The notes: generated from the sequence alone by a model not told the origin. DNA of 64,000 nucleotides from Burkholderiaceae bacterium (GCA_024235995.1 JACKLI010000001.1:1612001-1676000); one strand, 5' to 3'. Shown: positions 16,648 through 25,329, counted from the stretch's first letter. Program-made: numbers and translations.

Positions 16648-17814
16648 TCAGGCCGGCAGGCGCCCGCGCACGCTGCCGGCGTCGAAGGGCCCGGGCTCGG
16701 CAATCAGCTTGCGCGCCGCCTCGACCTGGTCCCAGGTGTTCCACAGCAGCACGCCGCGCACGCGGCCGGCGTCCAGGTAGTACACCACGCCTTCGCGGTA
16801 CGGCGTCACCCACTGCTCCACCGTCTGCAGGCGCGCGTCCAGCGTGCCCACGGCCTCGTAGCCCAGCTCGAACAGGTCGGAGTAGAAGTAGGGCAGCTCG
16901 TCGTACGGCGCGTCCTGCCCGGCCATGCCGCGGCCGGCGCGCTCGCCCATGGCGAGGGCGGCGTTCTCGTGCTCCACCCGCAGGCGCCGGCCCAGCGCGG
17001 CGGCGGGAAAGTTCGCCACGTCGCCGGCGGCGTAGATGTCGGCATCCGAGGTGCGCAGCTGCGCGTCGACCACGATGCCGTTGTCCACCGCCAGGCCCGC
17101 GTCCTGCGCCAGTTGCACGTTGGGCGTGATGCCCAGGCCGGCCACCACCACGTCCGCGGCCAGCGTGCTGCCGTCGGTCAGCTCGAGCATGTTGCCGCGC
17201 GCGCCCTGCACGGACACGCCGGCGCGCACGTCCACGCCCCGGTCGCGGTAGTAGGCGGTGACCGAGTCGGCCAGCGCCTTCGGGTAGGCGCGCGCGCCGA
17301 TGGCGCCCTCGGGAAACAGCATGGTCACGGCGGCGCCGTTCAGCGTCAGCGCGGCGGCGATCTCGCTGCCGATGAAGCCGCCGCCGATCACCACCGCGCG
17401 GGTGCCCGGCTGGGCGGCCTGGCGCAGGCGCTGGTAATCGTCCAGCGTGCGCAGGTAGATGAAGTCGGGACCGAAGGGCAGGGTGCGCGGCGCGCCGCCC
17501 GTGGCCAGCAGCAGCTTGCGGTAGTGCCAGCGGTCGCCCGCGTCGTCGCGCACGGTGTGCGCCGCGCGGTCGATGGCCACGGCGCGCCGCCGCAGCTGCA
17601 CGGTGGCGCGGGCGTCCTGGATCGGGCGCCAGATGTCGTCCTCCTTGCCGTCCTTCCACAGGGCCTTGGACAGCGGCGGGCGGTCGTAGGGCGGATGCGC
17701 CTCGGCGCCCAGCAGGGCGATGCTGGCCTGGCCGTCGGCCTGACGCAGCGCGACGGCGGCGGCGGCACCGGCCATGCCGGCGCCGATGATGAGGTGGTCG
17801 AAACGGTGTTCCAT
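16648..17814 (-). CDS. NAD(P)H:ferredoxin/rubredoxin reductase-like FAD oxidoreductase
   Basis: The 388-residue protein has two dinucleotide-binding motifs: the FAD site IIGAGMAGAAAA near residue 10 and the NAD(P)H site VVIGGGFIGSEIA near 145. A third FAD signature, DADIYAAGDVANFP, lies at about 270-283. This is the layout of rubredoxin, putidaredoxin and ferredoxin reductases that pass electrons to small iron-sulfur proteins. No ferredoxin or monooxygenase gene is adjacent, so the electron acceptor is unknown. The ATG at 17814 has AGAGGA at good distance; upstream residues in frame are not conserved. Confidence 0.87.
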   Translation of the reverse strand: MEHRFDHLIIGAGMAGAAAAVALRQADGQASIALLGAEAHPPYDRPPLSKALWKDGKEDDIWRPIQDARATVQLRRRAVAIDRAAHTVRDDAGDRWHYRKLLLATGGAPRTLPFGPDFIYLRTLDDYQRLRQAAQPGTRAVVIGGGFIGSEIAAALTLNGAAVTMLFPEGAIGARAYPKALADSVTAYYRDRGVDVRAGVSVQGARGNMLELTDGSTLAADVVVAGLGITPNVQLAQDAGLAVDNGIVVDAQLRTSDADIYAAGDVANFPAAALGRRLRVEHENAALAMGERAGRGMAGQDAPYDELPYFYSDLFELGYEAVGTLDARLQTVEQWVTPYREGVVYYLDAGRVRGVLLWNTWDQVEAARKLIAEPGPFDAGSVRGRLPA

Positions 17815-17931
17815 GGCACGTCCTCTGCAATCGGTTGACTCACGATTGGATGCCACGCCGGGGCCGCTTCGTTCCCGCCGCTGGGGTGACCCTGCTGGCG
17901 GCGCGGGATCGGGGGTGGGGCGGCGCCTGGA

Positions 17932-17992
17932 CTTTTTGAGTCAAAAAGGCCGATGGTCCAAGGCTGGTGCGCGCCACCAGCTATCGAATCAG
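17932..17992 (+). repeat. AGCTATC-family repeat, long form
   Basis: Begins with the dyad CTTTTTGA-G-TCAAAAAG, then GGCCGATG, a G/C-rich middle and CCAGCTATCGAATC. It lies between the reductase and xth genes and is one of the most complete copies in the window. Confidence 0.75.
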
Positions 17993-17994
17993 GA

Positions 17995-18777
17995 TCAACC
18001 CAGGGTCACGATCACCGGCGCGTGGTCGCTGGGCTTGGGCCATTTGCGCGGCGTGCGGTCGATGGCGCAGGCGCTGACCTGGGGCCGCAGCGCGTCGCTG
18101 ACCAGGATGTGGTCGATGCGCAGGCCGCGGTTCTTCTGGTAGCCCAGCATGCGGTAGTCCCACCACGAAAAGCTCTTGTCCGGCTGCTCGAACAGGCGAA
18201 ACGAATCGGTCAGCCCCAGCCCCAGCAGCGCCTGGAAGTGCCCGCGCTCCTCGTCGGTGTGCAGGATGGTGCCGGCCAGGCCCACCGGGTCGTAGCTGTC
18301 GCGGTCCTCGGGCGCGATGTTGAAGTCGCCCACCAGCATCAGCCGCGGGTGCGCGGCCAGCTCCTCGCGCAGGTGCTCGCGCAGCGCACGCAGCCAGCTC
18401 ATCTTGTAGTCGAACTTGTCGGTGCCCGGCGCCTGCCCGTTGACGAAGTAGCCGTTGACCAGGCGCAGCGGCCCGCCCGGGGCGTCCAGCGTGGCGGCGA
18501 TCAGGCGCGCGTTGTCGTCGGCCAGGCCGGCGATGTTGCGCGCCACGTCGCTGGCCTGCAGCGGCGCGCGCGTGAGCAGGGCCACGCCGTTGTAGGTCTT
18601 CTGGCCGAACACCGCGGCCTCGTAGCCCGCCGCGCGCAGCGCCTCGTGCGGAAACTTGTCGTCGGTGAGCTTGAGCTCCTGCAGCGCCAGCACGTCCACC
18701 GGGTTGACGGCCAGCCAGTCCAGCACGTGCTGCAGGCGGGCGGTGAGGGAGTTGACGTTCCAAGTGGCGATTTTCAT
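17995..18777 (-). CDS. xth: Exodeoxyribonuclease III
   Basis: The 260-residue enzyme belongs to the exonuclease III/AP-endonuclease family acting in base-excision repair. Conserved blocks are ATWNVNSL (4-11), LALQELKL with the metal-binding Glu (about 33), LVGDFNIAPED with catalytic Asp/Asn (about 150), and DHILVSD plus KPSDHAPV at the end with the catalytic Asp-His pair. Starting at MKIATWN gives the usual length. A marR-type gene lies just upstream on the same strand with only seven bases between, so xth may also be transcribed from the MarR-controlled promoter. Confidence 0.93.
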   Translation of the reverse strand: MKIATWNVNSLTARLQHVLDWLAVNPVDVLALQELKLTDDKFPHEALRAAGYEAAVFGQKTYNGVALLTRAPLQASDVARNIAGLADDNARLIAATLDAPGGPLRLVNGYFVNGQAPGTDKFDYKMSWLRALREHLREELAAHPRLMLVGDFNIAPEDRDSYDPVGLAGTILHTDEERGHFQALLGLGLTDSFRLFEQPDKSFSWWDYRMLGYQKNRGLRIDHILVSDALRPQVSACAIDRTPRKWPKPSDHAPVIVTLG

Positions 18778-18784
18778 GGTTCTC

Positions 18785-19237
18785 TTAAATCTGGGATGGG
18801 AGCTTTTCCAGGATGCGGCGCAGCGAGGTCGCATCTTCGGCGCCCAGGTACTTGGTCCATGTCTTCTCGATCGCCTTGAAGATGCGCTGGACTTCGGCTT
18901 GTGCCGCCAGGCCGCGCTCGGTCAGCACAAGGATGCGGGCGCGCTGATCTTGCGGGTCGGGCATCGAAGTGATGTAGCCGTTCTTTTCCAGCTGGGCGAT
19001 CTGCTGGCTCACCGCCTGTTTGCTGACGCCGCAGGAGCCGATGAACTGGCTTGCGCGCTGCGGCCCGCTGTGAAGGAAACGCAGCACGTTGGCCGCGTGC
19101 GCGAGGGAGAGATCCGCGAAGTCCGACGCGGCGATGCGTTCCTCGAATTCCGCGACGAAGAGCATCTCGGCGTGGCGCAGCACCGCAGACAGTGGGCGCC
19201 TGCCATGCACGCTCGAGGGCTTCTGCTCGTCAATCAT
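18785..19237 (-). CDS. MarR-family transcriptional regulator
   Basis: The 150-residue protein has the MarR winged-helix fold: a dimerisation helix at the N-terminus, then the recognition region GSCGVSKQAVSQQIAQLEKN (about 67-86) and the wing around DPQDQRARILVLTERG (about 93-108). MarR proteins repress transport or detoxification genes and release DNA on binding small phenolic or other ligands. The gene is divergent from an MFS transporter, the classic arrangement. Three copies of GTCAA-N4-TTGAC lie between them. A TATAGT at 19245-19250 would put the transcript start almost at the ATG, so the mRNA may be leaderless. A GTG at 19246 is an alternative start. Confidence 0.88.
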   Translation of the reverse strand: MIDEQKPSSVHGRRPLSAVLRHAEMLFVAEFEERIAASDFADLSLAHAANVLRFLHSGPQRASQFIGSCGVSKQAVSQQIAQLEKNGYITSMPDPQDQRARILVLTERGLAAQAEVQRIFKAIEKTWTKYLGAEDATSLRRILEKLPSQI

Positions 19238-19257
19238 GGGCCCCACTATACCTGTTG

Positions 19258-19325
19258 GTCAACGGCTTGTCAGTCAAGCACTTGACTTCTTGAAAAAACC
19301 GACGCATACTTGTCAACAGCTTGAC
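19258..19325. promoter_or_regulatory. Triple MarR-type operator in the divergent promoter
   Basis: Three copies of GTCAA-N4-TTGAC: 19258-19271 (one mismatch), 19273-19286 (perfect, even GTCAAG/CTTGAC) and 19312-19325 (perfect). Centres are 15 and 39 bases apart. The first two cover the marR promoter; the second overlaps the -35 and the third the likely start point of the MFS promoter. Confidence 0.7.
19282..19310 (+). promoter_or_regulatory. Promoter of the MFS transporter operon
   Basis: TTGACT (19282-19287), 17 bases, then CATACT (19305-19310). The -35 box is part of the middle operator, which fits direct repression. Confidence 0.55.
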
Positions 19326-19380
19326 TATCAACCCCTAGCCGAGCAGTTCCTCAATCGTCACGAGAGATTCGGAGAAATCC

Positions 19381-20604
19381 ATGAGTACCACCTTCCCGGT
19401 GAAGACCGGCTTGAACGATCAGGGCAGGGCCCTGTCGAGGCCGATGTCTGCAACCTTCCTCTTGATCACCGTCCTCGTCGTTGCCGCGTCGCTGCGCGCA
19501 GCGATCACCTCCGTCGGTCCGCTGCTCACGCTGATCGGCAACGACACCCATCTCAGCAAGTCGGCGCTCGGCCTGCTGGGGGCGATCCCGCTCGCCGCGT
19601 TCGCGATCGTCTCGCCCCTGGTGCAATTGCTGGTCAAGCGCTTCGGTACCGAGCGTGCGGTCCTGCTGGCGCTGGTGGTGCTGACCGCTGCCACCGTGCT
19701 CCGTTCCATCCCCGGCTGGGACGGCTGGCTGTGGATCGGAACGGCGATCATCGGCGCCGCGATCGCCGTCGGCAACGTGCTGCTGCCCACGATCGTCAAG
19801 CGCGACTTCCCGAATCACGTCGCCGCGGCCACCGGTGGCTACGTGGCGGTGCTCAGCGGATTCGCCGCCCTCGCGTCCGGCATCGCGCTGCCCCTCGGCA
19901 ACGCCTTCGGCTGGCGGATTTCGGTCGGTGCCGGCGCGCTCCTCTCGCTGATCGGCGCGATCGTCTGGCTGCCCCGCCTGCGGCACCAGGTCGCTGTGAA
20001 GACCGCTGCTGAACCGCCTTCGCCCGGTTCCATGTGGCGCGCACCGGTCGCGTGGTGGGTGGCCATGTTCTTCGCGGCCCAGATGGCGAACTTCTACTTG
20101 CTGATCACCTGGCTGCCGACGATCGAAAAGCACACCGGGCAGAGCGCGGTCGCCGGCGGATGGCACCTGTTCGTGTTCCAGGCGGCGGGCATCGTGGGCG
20201 GCTTGCTGATCCCCCGCTTGATGCGTGGACGCGCGGATCTGCGCGCCGTGTCGACCGCAGTCGCCCTGACCATGGTGGTGGCGATGGTGGGCCTGCTCTT
20301 TGCGCCTGCCCTGGTGGTGTTGTGGGCGATCGTCGGCGGCATGAGCGCCGGCGCCGCCTTGGTGGTCGGCCTGACCTTCATCGCGGCACGCGCAAGGCAC
20401 ACCACGGACGCGGGCCGTCTTTCCGGGATGGCGCAGTCGCTGGGGTACGCGCTGGCGATGGTGGGGCCGATCCTCGCCGGGTACCTGCTCGACAAGACCA
20501 ACGCCTGGCAGGCTCCCGTGTTGCTCGTGCTGGTGATCGCCGTGCTGCAGTTGATCGTCGGGCTGTTTGCGGGCCGAGACCGGCACACCCACCCCGCGCA
20601 GTAG
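19381..20604 (+). CDS. MFS transporter, CynX/NimT-like
   Basis: The 407-residue protein has about twelve membrane spans in two halves of six, with a cytoplasmic loop in the middle (about 203-218). The beginning of the membrane domain, LVVAASLRAAITSVGPLL, and LGLLGAIPLAAFAIVSPL are typical of the CynX/NimT (2-nitroimidazole, cyanate) group of the major facilitator superfamily. These usually export small organic compounds. Divergence from marR and shared operators suggest an efflux pump induced by the MarR ligand. GGAGA precedes the ATG. The next gene starts 45 bases later on the same strand, so the three genes may be one transcript. Confidence 0.87.
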   Translation: MSTTFPVKTGLNDQGRALSRPMSATFLLITVLVVAASLRAAITSVGPLLTLIGNDTHLSKSALGLLGAIPLAAFAIVSPLVQLLVKRFGTERAVLLALVVLTAATVLRSIPGWDGWLWIGTAIIGAAIAVGNVLLPTIVKRDFPNHVAAATGGYVAVLSGFAALASGIALPLGNAFGWRISVGAGALLSLIGAIVWLPRLRHQVAVKTAAEPPSPGSMWRAPVAWWVAMFFAAQMANFYLLITWLPTIEKHTGQSAVAGGWHLFVFQAAGIVGGLLIPRLMRGRADLRAVSTAVALTMVVAMVGLLFAPALVVLWAIVGGMSAGAALVVGLTFIAARARHTTDAGRLSGMAQSLGYALAMVGPILAGYLLDKTNAWQAPVLLVLVIAVLQLIVGLFAGRDRHTHPAQ

Positions 20605-20648
20605 TTATCAGAAGCACCTTTCAAACCTTCCCAAATGATTGGACAACC

Positions 20649-21314
20649 ATGACTTCCCAGACCCCGCTCCGCATCGATTTCGTTTCCGACGTTGCCTGCC
20701 CGTGGTGCGCCATCGGCTTGGCCAGCCTGCAGCAGGCGCTGACGCGGCTGGATGGAACCGTGAATGCGGAAATCCATCTGCAACCTTTCGAGGTCAATCC
20801 GCAGCTGCCGCCCGAGGGCGAGGATGCCAACGAACGCCAGATGGGCAAGTACGGCATCAGCGAGGAGCAGCTCGAAGCCAGGCGCGCCGTGATCCGCGAA
20901 CGCGCCGCGGCGTTCGGAATCGCCTTCAACACGCACAAGGGCAGCCGCGTCTATGTCACCTTCGATGCGCACCGCTTGCTGCATTGGGCCGAGCTGCAAA
21001 ACCGCGCGCTGGCCCTGGCGCTGAAACGCATACTGCAGCGCGCCTATTTCAGCGATGACGAAAACATCTCCAATCACGAGGTGCTGGTGCGGCTCGCGCG
21101 CGAAGCCGGGCTGGATGCGGACGCTGCCCGCCGCGTGCTGGAGGGCGGCGAATACGCCGACGCCGTGCGCACGCAGGAGCGCCATTTCCAGCAGGCTGGC
21201 GTCCATTCGGTGCCGACGATCATCATCAATGGGCAACACCTGATTTCCGGCGGGCAGCCGCCGGAAGTGTTCGAGCAGGCGCTGCGCCAAATTGCGGGCG
21301 CGAACGGGGCTTGA
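20649..21314 (+). CDS. DsbA-family oxidoreductase (FrnE-like)
   Basis: The 221-residue protein is a thioredoxin-fold DsbA relative. The active site is CPWC (17-20) in FVSDVACPWCAIG, and the cis-Pro loop is VPTIIINGQHLISG near residue 185. No signal peptide is seen, so it should be cytoplasmic, as for FrnE-type proteins and 2-hydroxychromene-2-carboxylate-isomerase relatives. Such proteins are linked to oxidative stress or to polyketide and aromatic metabolism. In this cassette it may help repair or modify what the pump and esterase deal with (inference). The next gene begins six bases after its stop. Confidence 0.87.
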   Translation: MTSQTPLRIDFVSDVACPWCAIGLASLQQALTRLDGTVNAEIHLQPFEVNPQLPPEGEDANERQMGKYGISEEQLEARRAVIRERAAAFGIAFNTHKGSRVYVTFDAHRLLHWAELQNRALALALKRILQRAYFSDDENISNHEVLVRLAREAGLDADAARRVLEGGEYADAVRTQERHFQQAGVHSVPTIIINGQHLISGGQPPEVFEQALRQIAGANGA

Positions 21315-21319
21315 GAACC

Positions 21320-22312
21320 ATGACCCGTCCATCATCTCCCGCCACGCGCAGGCCGCCCTTTGACCCTGAACTGGTCACCACGCTCGAGAAGCTCACGGCA
21401 GTCGAGCCGCGCGTGGTGTCGCCGCAGGCGCTGGCCATCAGGCGCCAGCGCTACGCGGACGCCGCAAGCACCCTCGACCACACCGCCGGTGGTGCCGTGA
21501 CCGTGGAAGAACTCGACGTTCCAGGCCACGAGGGCGGCGCCGACGTGCACCTGACGCTGCTTCGGCCGTCGGCTGGGTCGCGGCCCCTGCCGGCGATCTA
21601 CTTCATTCACGGTGGCGGGATGGTCCTGGGCGACCGCTACGCGGGCATCGACGCACTCGTGCCTTATGCGGCCGATGGATCGGCCGTTGTCGTGTCCGTC
21701 GAGTACCGGCTGGCGCCCGAGCATCCGCATCCCGCACCGATCGACGACTGCCATGCGGGCATCGTCTGGCTCGCCCGCCATGCGCGGGAACTCGGCATCG
21801 ACCCCGACCGGATCATCGTGATGGGCGTGAGTGCGGGCGCCGGGCTCGCCGCGGGCATCGCGCTGCTCGCGCGCGACCGCGGATTCCCCACCCTCTCCCA
21901 CCAGGTCCTGCTCCGGCCGATGCTGGACGACCGGATGCGGACGCACAGCAGCCAGATGCTCGATGGCGAGGGGGTCTGGGACCGCAACGAGAACGCGTTC
22001 GGATGGGCCGCACTCCTCGGACGGCAAAGCGAGGTGTCGCCTTACGCCGCGCCGTCACGCGCCGTCGATCTCAGCGGGCTTCCGCGGACGTATCTCGACA
22101 CGGGGTCGGCAGACACCTTCCGCGACGAAACCCTCGAATACGCGGGCCGGCTGTCGGCGCATGGCGTCAGCGTCGACCTTCACGTGTGGGGCGGCGGATT
22201 CCACGGATTCGAGAACCAGGTGCCCGACGCCGCGCTATCCCGCATCTGCCGCACGGTGCAGGACGAGTTCATCCGACGCGCGCTCGCCCCGGCCAGGCAG
22301 GCGAAGGGATGA
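21320..22312 (+). CDS. Alpha/beta hydrolase of the hormone-sensitive lipase family
   Basis: The 330-residue protein shows the HSL signature HGGG (97-100) for the oxyanion hole, the nucleophile in GVSAG (Ser171), an Asp in SADTFRDE and a His in GGGFHGFEN. No signal peptide is present. HSL-family enzymes cleave short-chain esters of many kinds. It follows the DsbA-like gene by five bases and is presumably co-regulated by MarR through the promoter ahead of the MFS gene. A typical detoxification cassette would export a toxic ester and hydrolyse it inside; that is a guess from gene content. Confidence 0.87.
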   Translation: MTRPSSPATRRPPFDPELVTTLEKLTAVEPRVVSPQALAIRRQRYADAASTLDHTAGGAVTVEELDVPGHEGGADVHLTLLRPSAGSRPLPAIYFIHGGGMVLGDRYAGIDALVPYAADGSAVVVSVEYRLAPEHPHPAPIDDCHAGIVWLARHARELGIDPDRIIVMGVSAGAGLAAGIALLARDRGFPTLSHQVLLRPMLDDRMRTHSSQMLDGEGVWDRNENAFGWAALLGRQSEVSPYAAPSRAVDLSGLPRTYLDTGSADTFRDETLEYAGRLSAHGVSVDLHVWGGGFHGFENQVPDAALSRICRTVQDEFIRRALAPARQAKG

Positions 22313-22403
22313 GCGGCCGCAAGGCCCAGAGCCCGCCGGTGGGCGCAGCGGGTGCCAGCCGTCCTGCATGCCCGCCGGGCCTGCACCCATGGCGTGCCGG
22401 TTT

Positions 22404-22973
22404 TCATGGGGTTTCGAGGTTCAGGCTGCGTTGCGGCGCCGGGTAGCTTACCGTGCCGTCGGCGTGCACCTGCGCCGCGGGCGTGAGATGGGCCTCGTCG
22501 ATGCCGGCGTCCATGATGTGGCGCACCGTCTCGCCGGCGGCCAGCAGGTGGTCGGCGATGATGCGGCGGTGGCAGCGCCACCACACGCTCTCGGCGCACA
22601 TGATGGCGCAGCGCTGGCGCTGGCCCTGCTCGCGCAGCCTGGCCAGGGCCGCGCGAAACGGCGGCTGCAGCGCCCAGTCGGCGTAGTTGTGAAAGCTGGC
22701 GTTGTCCCACCAGCCGTTGACCTCGGGCGCCACCGCGCGCTGGCGCGCGCGTCGCCCGCCCAGGTCGGCCACGTGCGCGTAGCCGATGCCGTGCGCCGCC
22801 AGCGCCTGGGGCAGCCGGTCCTCGTTGAACTGGGGGTTGGTGCGCGAGCGCGCAAAGCTGCGCACGTCGATCAGGCACGTGACGCCGGCCGCCTGCAGGC
22901 GCGTGATGAATTCGTCCGTGCTCAGCGTGCCGTGGCCGATGGTGAACAACGGCAGCCGACTGGCCCCGCTCAC
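22404..22973 (-). CDS. DUF488-family protein
   Basis: The 189-residue protein has the family hallmarks: FTIGHGTLSTDEF near the start, IDVRSFARSRTNPQFN (about 36-51), a conserved LGGRR at about 73-77, and the late CAESVWWRCHRRIIADHL with a conserved Cys and His. DUF488 proteins are small, cytoplasmic and of unknown biochemistry, often guessed to bind nucleic acids. The start is a GTG whose last bases overlap the TGA of the upstream cytochrome gene, so the two are coupled. Longer in-frame starts would run into that gene. Confidence 0.85.
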   Translation of the reverse strand: MSGASRLPLFTIGHGTLSTDEFITRLQAAGVTCLIDVRSFARSRTNPQFNEDRLPQALAAHGIGYAHVADLGGRRARQRAVAPEVNGWWDNASFHNYADWALQPPFRAALARLREQGQRQRCAIMCAESVWWRCHRRIIADHLLAAGETVRHIMDAGIDEAHLTPAAQVHADGTVSYPAPQRSLNLETP

Positions 22974-23425
22974 TTGAAGTGCTGCCTGAACGACGCGCGA
23001 TAGCCCTGGTGGCACGCCAGGCAGGCCTGCTGCACCTTGGCAAAGGCGTCGATCACGGCGCCGCCGTCGCCGCGCCGGGCCACATCGCCCATGGCGTTGG
23101 CCGCGGCGCCCACCTGCTGGTCGAGGCCGCGGAACTTCACGGCATCCGTGCCCAGCCAGGTCAGCACGCGCACCTTCTCGGTCAGCGGCGGCTCGGGGTG
23201 CTCGGCAATTTGCGGCGCTAGCCGGGCCACCTCGGCCCAGTCCTCGGCCGAGATGGCGCCCGCCACCGCCTGCATGTGGCGGCCCAGCTGCTGCATCACG
23301 CCGCGCAGGCCCGGCATGGGGTCGGCCGCCGCCGGGGCGGTTTGCGCCTGGGCGGGCAGCGCCAGCGTGAAGGCGGCAAGCAGTACGGCCGACAGCGTCG
23401 ATGCGAAGCGAAGGGCAGTGGGCAT
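22970..23425 (-). CDS. Cytochrome c' (class II, c'-type) periplasmic protein
   Basis: The 151-residue precursor has a signal peptide ending PAQA (about 27). Helices of the four-helix-bundle cytochrome c' fold follow, and the heme motif CLACH (135-139) sits near the C-terminus in QQACLACHQGYRASF, where class II cytochromes carry it. Members bind NO or act as electron carriers; a role in NO protection is possible but not shown. The usual sixth-ligand Met position cannot be assigned safely. It overlaps the DUF488 gene by four bases (GTGA). Confidence 0.85.
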   Translation of the reverse strand: MPTALRFASTLSAVLLAAFTLALPAQAQTAPAAADPMPGLRGVMQQLGRHMQAVAGAISAEDWAEVARLAPQIAEHPEPPLTEKVRVLTWLGTDAVKFRGLDQQVGAAANAMGDVARRGDGGAVIDAFAKVQQACLACHQGYRASFRQHFK

Positions 23426-23448
23426 GGGTTGTTTCCTGGGTGGGTGGT

Positions 23449-23661
23449 TCAGTTCAGCAGCCGCAGCGCCGAGCCCTTGTGCACGGCCACGTGGTCGGTC
23501 TTGTCGCTCTGGATCTCGTACTGCGGATCGCGCGCGCTGGCGTGGTGCGTGTAGCCCCTCCAGTCGAAGTCCTGCTCGTGCACCCGAACGATGCGGCCGC
23601 TCACGCGGCCCGCCTCCGAGTTCCAGCCGACGTGATCGCCCACCTTGAAGCGTGTGTCCAT
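23449..23661 (-). CDS. Small Tudor-like (HVA1/DUF2945) protein
   Basis: The 70-residue protein fits the DUF2945/hypervirulence-associated Tudor-domain family: it starts FKVGDHVGWNSEAGRVSG and contains DWRGYTHHASARDPQYEIQS and KTDHVAVHKGSALR, all conserved in that family. Members are soluble, function unknown, common in bacteria and some fungi. The first in-frame ATG with an upstream G-rich stretch at fair spacing is at 23661. It lies between the acyl-CoA ligase and cytochrome genes on the same strand, with short gaps. Confidence 0.82.
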   Translation of the reverse strand: MDTRFKVGDHVGWNSEAGRVSGRIVRVHEQDFDWRGYTHHASARDPQYEIQSDKTDHVAVHKGSALRLLN

Positions 23662-23783
23662 GGTCTGCATCCCCTGTTGCAGGCCATTGTGCGGTGGGCG
23701 CGGGGCCGCCGTCGAGCCCGCGCCTGCAAGACCCTGCCGGCGGTGGGCCGGCGTTGCAGGGGCCTGGTCGTCAAACGTCCGGG

Positions 23784-25325
23784 TCAGGGCGCGGCGCCGT
23801 AGGCCTCGCGCAGCTCGCGCTTGAGCACCTTGCCGATGGCGCTGCGCGGCAGCTCGTCGATGAAGCGCAGATCGGCCAGGCGCTGGGTCTTGCCGACGCG
23901 CGGGTTGGCCCAGTCCTTCAGCTCGGCGGCGGTGGTGGTGGCGCCGGCATTCGGCACGACGAAGGCCACCGGCGTCTCGCCCCACTGCCCGCTGGGCACG
24001 CCCACCACGGCCACGTCGTGCACGGCGGGATGCTGGCGCAGCAGCGCCTCCAGGTCGCTGGGGTAGATGTTGAAGCCGCCGCTGATGATCATGTCCTTGC
24101 GGCGGTCGATCAGGGTGAGGAAGCCGTCGGCGTCAAAGCGCCCGACGTCGCCGGTGCGGATGAAGCGCTTGCCCGTGGCGTCGAACCACTCGGCCTCGCG
24201 CGTCTTCTCGGGCTGACCGTGGTAGCCGGTCATCATGCCGGCCGAGTGGCCCACCACCTCGCCCGCCTGGCCGGCCGGCAGCTCGCGTCCCGCCTCGTCG
24301 ATCAGGCGGATGTCGCTGCCCGCGGCCGGCCGGCCCACGGTGTGCAGCTTGTCGGGGTGCAGGTGGGCGTCGAGGATGCAGGTGCCGCCGCCTTCGGTCA
24401 TGCCGTAGAACTCGGTCAGCCCGCCGGGCCAGCGCGCCAGCACGTCGGCCTTGAGCTCGGCGCGAAACGGCGCGCTGGTGCAGAACTTGTTGCGAAAGGC
24501 GCTCAGGTCGAAATCGCCGAACTGCGGCAGCGCCATGATGCGCTGGTACTGCACCGGCACCAGCATGGTGTGCGTGACGCGGTGCCGCTGGGCCAGCTGC
24601 AGGTAGCGCAGGGCGTCGAATTTGGGCATCAGCACCACGCAGCCGCCGTAGGCCAGCGTGGGCACGAAGACCACCAGCGTGGTGTTGGAGTACAGCGGCG
24701 TGGCCAGCAGCGTGGTGCCGTGCGGGCCGTAGCCGTAGGTGGCGCCGCGGCGGATGTGCGCCCAGCGCATGCCGTGCGGCTGCACGATGCCCTTGGGCGT
24801 GCCGGTGGTGCCGCTGGAATAGATGATGTTGAACGCGGCATCGGGCGTGATGGCGACGGGCCGCGGGCGCGCGCCGGCGGGCGCCAGCCAGTCGTCGAAG
24901 GCCTGGCCGGATGCCGCGCCGTCCAGCGCGATGCGCGGCAGCGCGGGGTCGGGCGCGGGCAGGCGCGGCTGGGCGTCGGCGTCGACGAACAGCCGGCGCG
25001 CGCCGGCGTCGCGCAGCATCGAGGCCAGGGCCTCGGCGGTGGCCGAGGGCGCCAGCGGCGCCACCGCCACGCCGGCGCGCAGCGCGCCCATGAACAGCGC
25101 GGCGTAGCGCACCGAAGGGCTGGCGCAGATGGCGATGCACTGGCCGGGCTGAATGCCATCCTGCTGCAGCATGGCGGCGATGCGGTCCATCAGCGCGTCG
25201 AGCTCGGCGTAGCTGAGCGCGTCGTCATCGGCGCGCAGGGCGGGGTGGCCGGGGCGCTGGCGCGCGTGCTCGGCGATCAGGTCGGGCAGGGCGCGAAAGG
25301 GGGCGTCGGGTGCGGGGGTGGTCAT
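23784..25325 (-). CDS. Acyl-CoA synthetase/AMP-dependent ligase
   Basis: The 513-residue enzyme belongs to the ANL (acyl-CoA synthetase, NRPS adenylation, luciferase) superfamily. It has the P-loop YSSGTTGTPKG (169-179), the adenine-binding YGMTEGGG (about 308-315), the hinge motif GDVGRFDADGFLTLIDRRKD and the catalytic Lys in PRSAIGKVLKREL near the end. It activates a carboxylic acid as acyl-AMP and then acyl-CoA. The substrate is not evident; medium-chain or aromatic acids are likely. It is on the same strand as folA and ends a block of minus-strand genes. Confidence 0.9.
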   Translation of the reverse strand: MTTPAPDAPFRALPDLIAEHARQRPGHPALRADDDALSYAELDALMDRIAAMLQQDGIQPGQCIAICASPSVRYAALFMGALRAGVAVAPLAPSATAEALASMLRDAGARRLFVDADAQPRLPAPDPALPRIALDGAASGQAFDDWLAPAGARPRPVAITPDAAFNIIYSSGTTGTPKGIVQPHGMRWAHIRRGATYGYGPHGTTLLATPLYSNTTLVVFVPTLAYGGCVVLMPKFDALRYLQLAQRHRVTHTMLVPVQYQRIMALPQFGDFDLSAFRNKFCTSAPFRAELKADVLARWPGGLTEFYGMTEGGGTCILDAHLHPDKLHTVGRPAAGSDIRLIDEAGRELPAGQAGEVVGHSAGMMTGYHGQPEKTREAEWFDATGKRFIRTGDVGRFDADGFLTLIDRRKDMIISGGFNIYPSDLEALLRQHPAVHDVAVVGVPSGQWGETPVAFVVPNAGATTTAAELKDWANPRVGKTQRLADLRFIDELPRSAIGKVLKRELREAYGAAP

Positions 25326-25329
25326 GGCG

